Positions 8,411 to 16,540 of a stretch of DNA of 64,000 nt are shown piece after piece. Source of the DNA: Verrucomicrobiota bacterium (GTDB lineage Bacteria > Verrucomicrobiota > Verrucomicrobiia > Opitutales > Opitutaceae); NCBI GenBank assembly GCA_016235555.1, contig JACRKC010000100.1, positions 1 through 64,000 of the forward strand, in the 5' to 3' direction. A program made the position numbers and the translations under genes. Every line of letters begins with the position of its first letter. Within the stretch, counting starts at the first letter, position 1. The notes beneath the pieces are model-generated. The model was not told the DNA's origin. It was given only the letters and a program-made list of their open reading frames with translations, and searched no databases.

Positions 8411-8487
8411 GAGCCAAAGAGGGTCAAAGGAGCCAAAGAGAAAGAGCCAGAGGGGGTCAGGGCTTGACCTGTGACAACGGCGCTGTC
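8408..8487 (-). repeat. Head-and-tail element, locus B, overlapping the 3' end of the RAYT gene
   Basis: Read on the minus strand, the head TTGTCACAGGTCAAGCCCTG spans the last codons and the TGA of the RAYT gene. It is followed by three tail units (CTCTGGCTCTTT, CTCTTTGGCTCCTT, a TGACC spacer, CTCTTTGGCTCCTT). The layout (two units, TGACC, third unit) is identical to locus A, although the unit sequence differs. The tail leads into the toxin remnant. Confidence 0.85.
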
Positions 8488-9437
8488 GCGAGGCGCCAGC
8501 GCCGCACGAACTGGCTCACGCTGGCCGGTTGCCCCATGCCGAGTCGCGCGGCCAGCCAGCCGTTGGAGACGGCCGTGCCCGCTTTCATCGCCGCCGCCAG
8601 GCGCACCTTGGCCGGCGCGGACTTCCGGGCCGGCAGCGCGGCGAGGTCCACGCGGAGGCGCTTCGCCGTGGCCACCAGCTGCTCCTCCCATGCCTCTTCG
8701 CGCCACTGCCGGTGCGCGTCCGGCCCGCCACCGAGCAACGCGATCCGGCCGGCGAGGTCGGCCCCCGGCGCCAGTTTCCTTTGGAGGTCCGCCTTGAATT
8801 CCTTCGTCCCGACCGCCCAGCCGCGGCTCAACCGGCCGAACTTCTCGTCGCGGCGCCGCGCATCCTCCTCGGCCAGCACGCCGAGGTAATCGACGTAACG
8901 GCGCCAGCCGGCCCGCGTGTCCCGCAGCCCGCCGCACTCAGCGAGCACCGTGTCGGCCACCAGGCCGGCCGGGCGCTTGGGCTGCGACCACCACCACAGG
9001 CTGCTCCAGCGAAACTCCGCCACCCGCGCCGCCGGCACCACGCGCGCCCGCACCGGGTTGAGGTGGATGTAGTGCGCCACCTGCGCGAGGGCGTGACCCG
9101 GCTCGACGTGCAACGCCTTGTAGCGCCCTTGGAACGGCCGGCCCGTTTCGCCGCGGAACCGGTTGAACCGCCGCGCCCACGTCCCCTGCAGCCATTGCAT
9201 GCCGTCGCTCAGGTTCGGCGCCGGTGTCTCCAGCGCGAGGTGAAAGTGGTTGCGCATGATGACGAAGGCGTGGAGCCGCCACCCAAACCGCGCGCACGCC
9301 TCGAACAGGCAGGTCTCGAACGACTCCGCCGCGCCCTTCGGGGCGAACAGATCGCGCCGGTAGTTGCCGCGGTTGATGACGTGGTAACAGGCGTCGGGGA
9401 ACTCGAGCCGGAGCTTGCGGGGCATCGTCGCAGGCAA
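8457..9437 (-). CDS. REP-associated tyrosine transposase (RAYT, Y1 HUH family)
   Basis: 326 residues; an alternative ATG four codons in (MPRKLRLEF) is the commoner family start. The Y1 transposase core is clear: RLEFPDACYHVINRGNYR, the HUH motif HFH at residues 64-66 (MRNHFHLALETP), RFNRFRGETGRPFQGRYKA, and the catalytic Tyr region YIHLNPVRA (Tyr about 123). A C-terminal region of about 170 residues with a helix-turn-helix-like end (GWLAARLGMGQPASVSQFVR) follows, as in long RAYTs. RAYTs cut single-stranded DNA at hairpins next to short guide sequences and spread REP elements. This gene lies between two inverted copies of the head-and-tail element (8408-8487 and 9451-9553), heads facing it. 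Its last codons, ending LSQVKP, are encoded by the head of copy B. It looks intact and is the likely mobiliser of the element. Confidence 0.9.
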   Translation of the reverse strand: MPATMPRKLRLEFPDACYHVINRGNYRRDLFAPKGAAESFETCLFEACARFGWRLHAFVIMRNHFHLALETPAPNLSDGMQWLQGTWARRFNRFRGETGRPFQGRYKALHVEPGHALAQVAHYIHLNPVRARVVPAARVAEFRWSSLWWWSQPKRPAGLVADTVLAECGGLRDTRAGWRRYVDYLGVLAEEDARRRDEKFGRLSRGWAVGTKEFKADLQRKLAPGADLAGRIALLGGGPDAHRQWREEAWEEQLVATAKRLRVDLAALPARKSAPAKVRLAAAMKAGTAVSNGWLAARLGMGQPASVSQFVRRWRLATAPLSQVKP

Positions 9438-9450
9438 GCCGGCCGACCTC

Positions 9451-9553
9451 TTTTGTCAACAGTCAAGCCATGACCCTCTCTGGCGCTTTTGACCCTCTCT
9501 GGCGCTCTCTCTGGCGCTATCTCTCTGGCGCTAGGACCCTCTCTGGCGCTTTT
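9451..9553 (+). repeat. Head-and-tail element, locus C, upstream of the RAYT gene
   Basis: The head TTTGTCAACAGTCAAGCC then ATGACC is followed by five tail units built on CTCTCTGGCGCT. Some units are preceded by TGACC or GGACC. The tail runs into the 3' end of the small membrane-protein gene and supplies its last codons (KKRQRGS and stop). With locus B it brackets the RAYT gene as an inverted pair. Confidence 0.85.
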
Positions 9554-9848
9554 TCGGCCCTTCCTCGACAGCAGCGTCGGCCTGGGTCTTCGTGTTTCGA
9601 AGTTTTCGAGCAAAACGACCCACCAGAAGCCCTAAAGCCGAACCGCCAAAACACGCAGCGAAGGCGATCGCACCAACTTCAATGGGCGTTACCGCGCCAT
9701 GTGGAACATCGAGCCACAATGCTGCGATCACCGCAGTCAGCAGCGACAGAGCAAAGGAAACACTCCAAGCTAACGCGATGCGGTGAGCGGCAAAACCAGC
9801 CCATGCACTCACAGCGCACACAACCAAAATCAGAGCTAACGAGAGCAT
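9531..9848 (-). CDS. Small membrane protein, candidate immunity to the Rhs toxin
   Basis: 105 residues; the ATG at 9848 starts 2 bp after the Rhs stop codon, so the two are translationally linked. Three hydrophobic segments are visible: LALILVVCAVSAWAGFA (about 3-20), LAWSVSFALSLLTAVIAALW (about 26-46) and IGAIAF-like VGAIAFAACFGGSALGLLVG (about 58-78). A basic cytoplasmic tail follows. Position directly behind the Rhs toxin tip, small size and lower GC are what polymorphic-toxin immunity genes show, and a membrane immunity protein would suit a toxin acting at the membrane or in the periplasm. The 3' end is formed by the tail of element C, so the native C-terminus may have been altered. No family was recognised. 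Confidence 0.6.
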   Translation of the reverse strand: MLSLALILVVCAVSAWAGFAAHRIALAWSVSFALSLLTAVIAALWLDVPHGAVTPIEVGAIAFAACFGGSALGLLVGRFARKLRNTKTQADAAVEEGPKKRQRGS

Positions 9849-9850
9849 GG

Positions 9851-12800
9851 CTATTTTCGGTAAGGTGGCGCACTGCCGCCGACTGTTGCATTCGGGGCCA
9901 GCGGGAAAAGGCGATTTCTCACATACGATTCCAGAGCCGCTTTGTCGTTATCCTTGCACAGAATGCGACCGAGGTAATCTCGCGTCATCTCGATCGCCTG
10001 CTTGAACTCTGGAGAGTCGACCGCTTTATCGGCCACCTTGTGCTTCGTTCCAGACTGCTCGTTGTAGTTCTGGAATTGAGTAATTTGCCACTGGTCATTC
10101 CGCACAATGTGAGAGCGCGAGAAGGAATCTTGCAGCGTGTGGAGTGATATTCCGATGAGTCGGCCCGCTTCCCTACACTTACCCTGCTTCACGAGCGCGG
10201 TTGCTTGCGAAACCACGGTGTCGAACAAACTCACTAACCTATCCTGAAGCTGTTGCGGAGTCAGCTCGATGCTGTGCATCCCATGGAAAACCTGCAAATC
10301 TCCAAAGTGGCTCCGATAGGTCTCGTCGTTCTTATACCGCTCCCTCGCGTAATTGGGCATCGCCTTGGCATCGACATACACACCCACAAGCCAAACTTTT
10401 CCACCGGGGATATCGGGCTGTAATACACCCTCGTGTAATCCGTCCGAGAGCTCTTGGAAGTTGCAGCAATTACAATCCAGCCCTTTGAGCGCATTATCGA
10501 GGATGCGAGTGTGATTCCCGAGCTGCCACAATCCGAACGGGTCCACGAAGTTGATCGGATCGTTTCCAACCATGGCGTAGAGGTTCGTTCCACCGCGTTC
10601 ACCCAAGGGGTCCCTGGATAGCCAACGTCCGGCGCTTGAGGAATAAGAACGATAGCCGTAGTAAAGGTGCCCAGTTTCAAAGTCTGTGAACTTTGTCGAA
10701 AAGCCGAAAGGATTGGCGGAGGAGAAGAGATCTTCGATGGCTTTGAGTTCGCCGAAGGCATTGTAGTCGTAAGACGCAGTAGATGTGCCGTTGCTGGCGC
10801 TCGTCAGTGCCGTGAGATTGCCGTTTCCATCGAACGAAGCGAGGTGGCTCGCTGCAGTTGCCGAGTTGTGGTCGGTGACTGTCAGCAGGCCGCCGATGCC
10901 GCCGGCGCCTTGGGCGGTGCCGCTGAGGTCGCGGCCCCAGAGGTAGGTGCGGATCGGCGCGTTGGCGGCGAGGGCGTTGAGCTCGGCGAGCATCAGCCAG
11001 CCGTCGTAAAGGAAGTGGGTGTGGTAGGCGAGCGTCCAGGTGGTGCCGTTGCCGGTCGAAACTTTCTTCGAGATGCGGCGGCTTTGGCTGTCGTAGGCGA
11101 ATTCGAGCTTTTGGCGCGGGAGGCCGGCGGCGGCGGCTTGCCCGGTGGTTTCGAGGGCGATGAGGCGGTTCTCGGCGTCCCAGGTGTAGTGCCAGCGGGC
11201 GTCGTCGGTGAGGTTGCCGTCGGGGTCGTGGTGGAAGGTCTCCGGAGTGCGGGAGAGGAAGGCGGTTTTCGATGTTTCGGCCACGGCGTCCTCGGCGTTG
11301 GGGCCGGCGAGATTTTTGACGCCGGTGATTTTGAGCTGCGCGGTCTGAGCGGCCGTCGTGTTGTCGAGGGTGATTTGTTTGTAGAAAGTCTCGCCCTGGC
11401 GGGTGGTGGCTTGGGGCGCGCCGTTGTTGACGGCGACGGTCACGGTAGCCGTCGCGGCGGCCGCGCCGAGGACGTCGATGGCGCCGGGCACGGTGCGCTG
11501 GGTGTATTGGTTGAGCGAATTGGCGGTGTAGGTGGCGACTTGGGTGTTGGTGGTCGCCGTCTGGCGGTTGCCGATGTCGTCGAAGGTCCAGGCATAGTCG
11601 CCGCCGAGCGCGGCCGTGTTGTCGGCGAGGAGTTTTTTCCCTGACGTGACCTGGCCGAGCGAGTCGTAGCCATAGCTCCAGGAGGAATTATCCTCGCGCG
11701 TGACGCGGGTGCGCTGGTTGGCGGTGTTGTAGGTGTAGGCGTAGTTGAGCGCCGGGGACGTGCCGCCGGGCGTGTGGTTGATTGTGGTGAGGCGATTCAA
11801 GCGGTCGTAACTCTTCGTCGAGGTGAGGCGGGTGGTCGCGTCGTTTCTGAAGGTGACCGAGGCGACGAGCGGGGAGTTGGGTTCGTAGGCGTAGGTTGCG
11901 GTGTTGGGTCCCGCAGTGACCGTCTGCAGGCGGGACGCGGAGTCGTAGCAGTAGGTGACCGCGGGAAGAGCGGTCGCGGTCAGGCTGCTGGCGCGGAACA
12001 GCGAGTCGTAGCCCCGTCCAACGGCGATCCCGGCGAGAGCGCCGCTGCTATGGGTTTCAGCGGTCACGAGGGAGGTCAGACCTTGGTAGGTATAGACGCA
12101 CGAGCCGGTGCCGTCGCTTTTTGTGATGACGCGGCCGAGCCGGTCGTAGGTGAACGTCGCACCGGGGGTTGAGTCGGAGTAGCTGGCGCTCGAGGTTTCG
12201 CCGGCGGCGGTATAGCTGTAGGTGGTGACGATGCCGCGGGCCCATGTGCGTGTGAGCAGGCGGCCGGAGGGTTGGTAGGTGTAGGAAGGGCCGGTCCCAT
12301 CGGCATAGCGTTTGTTGAGCAGAAACCCGCGCAGGGGATCGTAATTCCAGGTGGTCACGGCACGGCCGGAGTCGGCGGCGAAGCTTTGCCAGGTGGTAAG
12401 TGTCTTCACGCGGCCTTGCGGGTCGTAGGCGTATTCCACCGGGTAAGTGCGGGCGCCCCAGGTGCGTTTGATGGCGCCGGTGGGGTAGTAGGTCGTCTGC
12501 ACGACGCCACCGTCGGGATGCGTGACGGATGCCACGCGGCCTGCGGTGTCGTAGGCGTAGGTGGTGATTTGAGCATCGTAGCCGGGCCCGGTGCGGGTGG
12601 AATCCGGGTCGGGCGTGGTGATCGTGCGGAGCTGGTCGTCGGCGAAGTAGGAGAAGGTGGTGGTGCCGTTGCGGGCATCGGTGCTGGATTGCACGCGGCC
12701 GTGCGAATCGTAGGCGAGCGTCGTGGCGGAGAGCTGGGAGCCGGCGGCGGTTTTCGTCACGGTCGAGGCGAGGCGATCGGCGGCGTAGGTTTGCACTGTT

Positions 12801-15800
12801 TGCACGCTGTCGGGCCCGGTGGCGGTGACGATGCGGCCGCCAGAACCATCGAAGGCGGTGACGGTCGTCGAGGTGAGGCCGTGCGCAGTCAGCCAGGCGC
12901 GCAGGCCGTCGGGCGTTTGCTCGGAGACGGAGACGGTGACGGGGGTGTCCTGATTGTCGGCGGACCAGACCTGGGTCGCGGTGCGTTGCACGGTAAAGGT
13001 GCCGGTGGCGCCGGGTTTGGCCGCGGTCGTGCGTGTGGTTCTGGTGATGCGATCCGGGCCGGCGTAGTCGATGACGTTGTTGCCGTTGAGATCGAGGGCC
13101 GTGACTTCCGGTTCGCCGAGGTTGTTGTAGGCGAAGAGCGTGGTCACGCCGTCCGGATCGGTCTGGCGGACGAGTTGGCCGGCGGCGTTGTAGAAGCTGC
13201 GGGAGGTGGCGCCGTCGGCGAAGACAACTTTCGAGGTGCGTCCCGCGAAATCGGAGTAGGTTTTCGTCCATTGCTGGGTCGAAGGCTGGCCATTCGAGTC
13301 GAGGCTCACGGGGATTTCCTTCGTATAGAGTCCGTCGCCATCGAGGGCGTAGTCGTAGCCGCGGGGCGCAGCCGCAGTGCCGTCGACGCTGAGAAGTGCG
13401 CCGCTGCGGGCGAAGATTTCCACGCGAATGCCGCCGTCGGGATTGGTGGTGGTGCGGGTCGTGCGGCCGGAGGCGGAGTCAAACGTCTCGGCAAACGTCG
13501 TGGCGCGGTTGAGCGCGTCGCGACGCGAGATCAGCCGGCCGCCGCGGTCGTAGGCGTTGGTGGTCTGGATGGTTTCCGAGTTGTCCGTGCCGATGCGGGT
13601 GATCGAGGTGACGCGGCCGTCGGCGTCGTAGCCGGTGCGGATGGTGATGCCCGCGCGGGTCACCGAGGTCTGGCGGCCCAGCAGATCGTAGCCGTAGGTT
13701 GTGACGAGGCCGGTGCGGTCGCGTTCGGAGGCGAGCCCGCAGCAGGCGTAGGTGCGGGTGACATAGGTGCCGTCGCTGTGGTCGATGCGGGTGGGGCGGC
13801 CGACGGAATCGAAGGTGGTCGCGGTCCAACTGGTGAGCGCGAGTCCGCTCGCGATATCCGTGACCGCTTCGGTGGTGGTCTGGCCCGCGGCGCTGGTGAA
13901 CGTCACGGTGCGGCGGCCGTCGACGATATCGGTGCGGGCGGCGTTCGGGAGGCCGGTCTTGATCGTCGTCGTCAGGACGCCGCCGGTCGACAGCGCGTAG
14001 CTGGTGAGGGAGGCGGTTCCGTCGGGGTTTACGATCCGCGCATAGCGGTTGGCAAACGGACCGGTCGCAAACGCGAGCGACTCGGTGACGAGATTGCCCG
14101 TCGCATCCCAAGCGGCGCCCGCGGTGGTGCACACAACGTCCGTGTAGCGTTTGCAGCTTTCGTCGCCGAGCACCACGCGCCTGGACCACTCGACGCGGTA
14201 GCGGCGGGCGGTTTCCGTGGCGAAGGTGCGTTCGCTGGTGGTCTGGAGCAGCTCGGGTTCGCCGTCGCCGTCGGCGTCGGGCAGCGGATTGTAGGCGTGG
14301 TCGGTGATGCGGAGGAGCGGTTCGTCCTGGCTGTCCGGTGGGGCGACCAGAAAGGGGCGGGTGACTCGCGCGACGCGGCCGCCGGTGGCGTAGGCGTAGC
14401 GCTCCCACGAGCCATCCGGATTGGTGCGTTGGCGAAGCTGGCGGTAGTTTGGATCAACCGTTTCGTTGCCGTCGCGACCGCGAGTGCTGTAATCGTCTTC
14501 GTAAAATTCAAACGAGGTGGTGAGCGCTGCGCCGGCGGGATCGAGCACCTCCCGGATCAGTTCTTCGCCCCACGCGAACCGGCGATAGGTGCGCGCGCGC
14601 TGGGTGACGAGCTGGCCGGTGGCGTTGCGCACGGTGGTGGTCTTGACGGTGTCGCCAGCGATGTCGGCCGTGACGGTCGATTCCTGGCGCAGACCGCCGC
14701 CCTGGCTGAAGGACCACGACGCCGTGGCCTCGTTGTAAGCAAACTCGGTGACGCGCGACAGGCCGGGCCGGGTTTCGGTGATCCGCAGGCGCTCCGTCCG
14801 GCCGGAGCTGACGTCCGGGTTTTCGATGCGATACGTCGCGAACGGCGGGCCGGTGAAGGCATGGATCTTGGTGGTGGAGTTTTGCGCCCCCACGTGTTCG
14901 GGCGCGTAGAAGCTGACTTCGTAGAGCGCAGGATCGCGCGGGACGATGTCGGCGAAGGCCTGCGGCGCCTTGACTTGGCGGAGGAGGCCGGCGGCATCCT
15001 GCACGGGTTCGATACCCGGCACGGATATCGCGGTCAGCGCCAACGCCGCCGGCGTGTAGAGCGCGGGCGTGATCTCTTCCGCATCGATCCGGAGCTGGCC
15101 GGCGGAAATCTGGCCGGCGGCCCGGCCGAGATTCATCCAGAAGTGGATGCTGTCCTGATCGCCGCCTGATCCGCCCGGATCGGGATTCGCGCAGAGCGGC
15201 TCGGCCGTGACGCTGATGATGGAGTAGATGACGTCCCGCTGGGTGAAGGGACCGAAGCCGACTTTGAAATCGTAGGTGAGCACCTGGTCGACGGAGCCGA
15301 GCTTGGCTTGGGTGAGAAACGCCTTCCGCGGTTTGCTCTCTTCGCCGGTGGCGAGCGGGGTCTCGGTGTAGCGAACCATGAGGTTGTAGTCGCCGGGACA
15401 ACAGGCCGACTGGTCAAAGCGTGCGACCACCTGGGTCCGGCTGAAGTAGAAGGTGCGTCCGATGCTGCCCGGGCCCACGAAGAAACGGTTGGTGCGATAC
15501 ACCTGGTTGCCGCGACCCCGCACCGTCAGCTCCTGCGCGATCGCGAGGTCGCTGCTGGCGCGACGCTCGGCGTCCGCCTCGGTGTCCTCGATCGACAGCG
15601 TTTCCAGATATGAGCCCTGCGCCTTGCGGCTGCCGCCGGCGACGGCCACGCAGTCCTGGCTGGCAGTGAGCGTGCGCGAGCTGACGGTCAGCAATTCCGT
15701 GACCAAGCCGGCGTAGTCGGCGGCGACGGGCGTGCCATATCCCACGATTCCAAGGGAAAACGGAAACGTGGGCGAGCGGGCCTCCACGCGCTGGCTGGTG

Positions 15801-16528
15801 TCGACGTCGATGACGAGGGTGTGACCGAGGGGATCGTCCGCATCATATTCCCGGGTGAGCTGCCAGGTGTCGCGGATCTGCCCGATGAGCTTCGAAAAAA
15901 TCTGCTGCGGCGTGCCGCCGAGCGAGGCCCCCCACGGGCGCAATTGCGGACTGAACACCCCAACCGTGAACGGCGGGTTGTGGTGAAACGGGTCGAGGTA
16001 TTTTTCGTCGCCGTTGACGAAAGTGATGTCCTCGGAGTCGCCGGCCTGACCCAGATCCACCGTGATATTCACCGCGACTTCGAATGGCGTGGTCTGGGTC
16101 ACGTCGGGCGTGACGCTCGTGGTCGCACGATAAAGGATCCTGCCATCGGATTCCGTTCGCACGGGTTCCAGCTTCGCTTCCCACGAAAAGGCCGGGCCGG
16201 GCCACGCGTTGAAGTTGGTCTCAACGTGCCCCCGATCGGTGAACACCGTGACCAGGGACGGCGGTGGACAGTTCGGATCGGACCAGGCGCCGACCGTCAT
16301 GGTGCCGGCCACTTCGCGACGGCGGAAAACCTTCGGCGGGGTCGCGGGATCGGTTGAGACGAAGGCGTCGAAGCCGATGAGCGAGGCCTCGCCTTCGAGG
16401 GACTTGAAGGTGAGATGGGCCCTGACCGGTTCCCCGGTCGCGCAGGCCGGGCCGTCGGCGACGGCGCGCAGCGCCAGCATCAAACCCAAGGCGGTGGCGG
16501 CAACGAATGCGAAGGAACGTGGCTTCAT
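9851..16528 (-). CDS. Secreted Rhs/YD-repeat polymorphic toxin
   Basis: 2,225 residues with a signal peptide (SFAFVAATALGLMLALRAVA). The N-terminal ~650 residues have no recognised domain. From about 680 to 2,000 there are dozens of YD repeats (for example TTYGYDLLGRQTSVTRAG, TTTYSYTAAGETSSASY). The core ends in the classical Rhs signature RDPLGERGGTNLYAMVGNDP followed by DPFGL. Everything after that, about 224 residues (9851-10525), is the variable toxin tip. The tip contains HTRIL, HGMH and SLHTLQDSFSRSH, a His/Asp pattern reminiscent of zinc-dependent phospholipase C/HET-C-like folds; that assignment is tentative. The tip DNA is visibly AT-richer than the core, as expected for an exchanged module. 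The gene lies 12 bp downstream of the giant Ig/RCC1 gene and 2 bp upstream of the candidate immunity gene. Confidence 0.88.
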   Translation of the reverse strand: MKPRSFAFVAATALGLMLALRAVADGPACATGEPVRAHLTFKSLEGEASLIGFDAFVSTDPATPPKVFRRREVAGTMTVGAWSDPNCPPPSLVTVFTDRGHVETNFNAWPGPAFSWEAKLEPVRTESDGRILYRATTSVTPDVTQTTPFEVAVNITVDLGQAGDSEDITFVNGDEKYLDPFHHNPPFTVGVFSPQLRPWGASLGGTPQQIFSKLIGQIRDTWQLTREYDADDPLGHTLVIDVDTSQRVEARSPTFPFSLGIVGYGTPVAADYAGLVTELLTVSSRTLTASQDCVAVAGGSRKAQGSYLETLSIEDTEADAERRASSDLAIAQELTVRGRGNQVYRTNRFFVGPGSIGRTFYFSRTQVVARFDQSACCPGDYNLMVRYTETPLATGEESKPRKAFLTQAKLGSVDQVLTYDFKVGFGPFTQRDVIYSIISVTAEPLCANPDPGGSGGDQDSIHFWMNLGRAAGQISAGQLRIDAEEITPALYTPAALALTAISVPGIEPVQDAAGLLRQVKAPQAFADIVPRDPALYEVSFYAPEHVGAQNSTTKIHAFTGPPFATYRIENPDVSSGRTERLRITETRPGLSRVTEFAYNEATASWSFSQGGGLRQESTVTADIAGDTVKTTTVRNATGQLVTQRARTYRRFAWGEELIREVLDPAGAALTTSFEFYEDDYSTRGRDGNETVDPNYRQLRQRTNPDGSWERYAYATGGRVARVTRPFLVAPPDSQDEPLLRITDHAYNPLPDADGDGEPELLQTTSERTFATETARRYRVEWSRRVVLGDESCKRYTDVVCTTAGAAWDATGNLVTESLAFATGPFANRYARIVNPDGTASLTSYALSTGGVLTTTIKTGLPNAARTDIVDGRRTVTFTSAAGQTTTEAVTDIASGLALTSWTATTFDSVGRPTRIDHSDGTYVTRTYACCGLASERDRTGLVTTYGYDLLGRQTSVTRAGITIRTGYDADGRVTSITRIGTDNSETIQTTNAYDRGGRLISRRDALNRATTFAETFDSASGRTTRTTTNPDGGIRVEIFARSGALLSVDGTAAAPRGYDYALDGDGLYTKEIPVSLDSNGQPSTQQWTKTYSDFAGRTSKVVFADGATSRSFYNAAGQLVRQTDPDGVTTLFAYNNLGEPEVTALDLNGNNVIDYAGPDRITRTTRTTAAKPGATGTFTVQRTATQVWSADNQDTPVTVSVSEQTPDGLRAWLTAHGLTSTTVTAFDGSGGRIVTATGPDSVQTVQTYAADRLASTVTKTAAGSQLSATTLAYDSHGRVQSSTDARNGTTTFSYFADDQLRTITTPDPDSTRTGPGYDAQITTYAYDTAGRVASVTHPDGGVVQTTYYPTGAIKRTWGARTYPVEYAYDPQGRVKTLTTWQSFAADSGRAVTTWNYDPLRGFLLNKRYADGTGPSYTYQPSGRLLTRTWARGIVTTYSYTAAGETSSASYSDSTPGATFTYDRLGRVITKSDGTGSCVYTYQGLTSLVTAETHSSGALAGIAVGRGYDSLFRASSLTATALPAVTYCYDSASRLQTVTAGPNTATYAYEPNSPLVASVTFRNDATTRLTSTKSYDRLNRLTTINHTPGGTSPALNYAYTYNTANQRTRVTREDNSSWSYGYDSLGQVTSGKKLLADNTAALGGDYAWTFDDIGNRQTATTNTQVATYTANSLNQYTQRTVPGAIDVLGAAAATATVTVAVNNGAPQATTRQGETFYKQITLDNTTAAQTAQLKITGVKNLAGPNAEDAVAETSKTAFLSRTPETFHHDPDGNLTDDARWHYTWDAENRLIALETTGQAAAAGLPRQKLEFAYDSQSRRISKKVSTGNGTTWTLAYHTHFLYDGWLMLAELNALAANAPIRTYLWGRDLSGTAQGAGGIGGLLTVTDHNSATAASHLASFDGNGNLTALTSASNGTSTASYDYNAFGELKAIEDLFSSANPFGFSTKFTDFETGHLYYGYRSYSSSAGRWLSRDPLGERGGTNLYAMVGNDPINFVDPFGLWQLGNHTRILDNALKGLDCNCCNFQELSDGLHEGVLQPDIPGGKVWLVGVYVDAKAMPNYARERYKNDETYRSHFGDLQVFHGMHSIELTPQQLQDRLVSLFDTVVSQATALVKQGKCREAGRLIGISLHTLQDSFSRSHIVRNDQWQITQFQNYNEQSGTKHKVADKAVDSPEFKQAIEMTRDYLGRILCKDNDKAALESYVRNRLFPLAPNATVGGSAPPYRK

Positions 16529-16540
16529 GGCGCGGGCGGA

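Noticed and set aside
12272-15169. Long open frame (965 codons) on the plus strand opposite the Rhs gene
   Set aside because: Composition is Gly/Ala/Arg-rich with no motifs, and it lies fully antisense to convincing YD repeats. Stop codons are rare on the complementary strand of high-GC genes.
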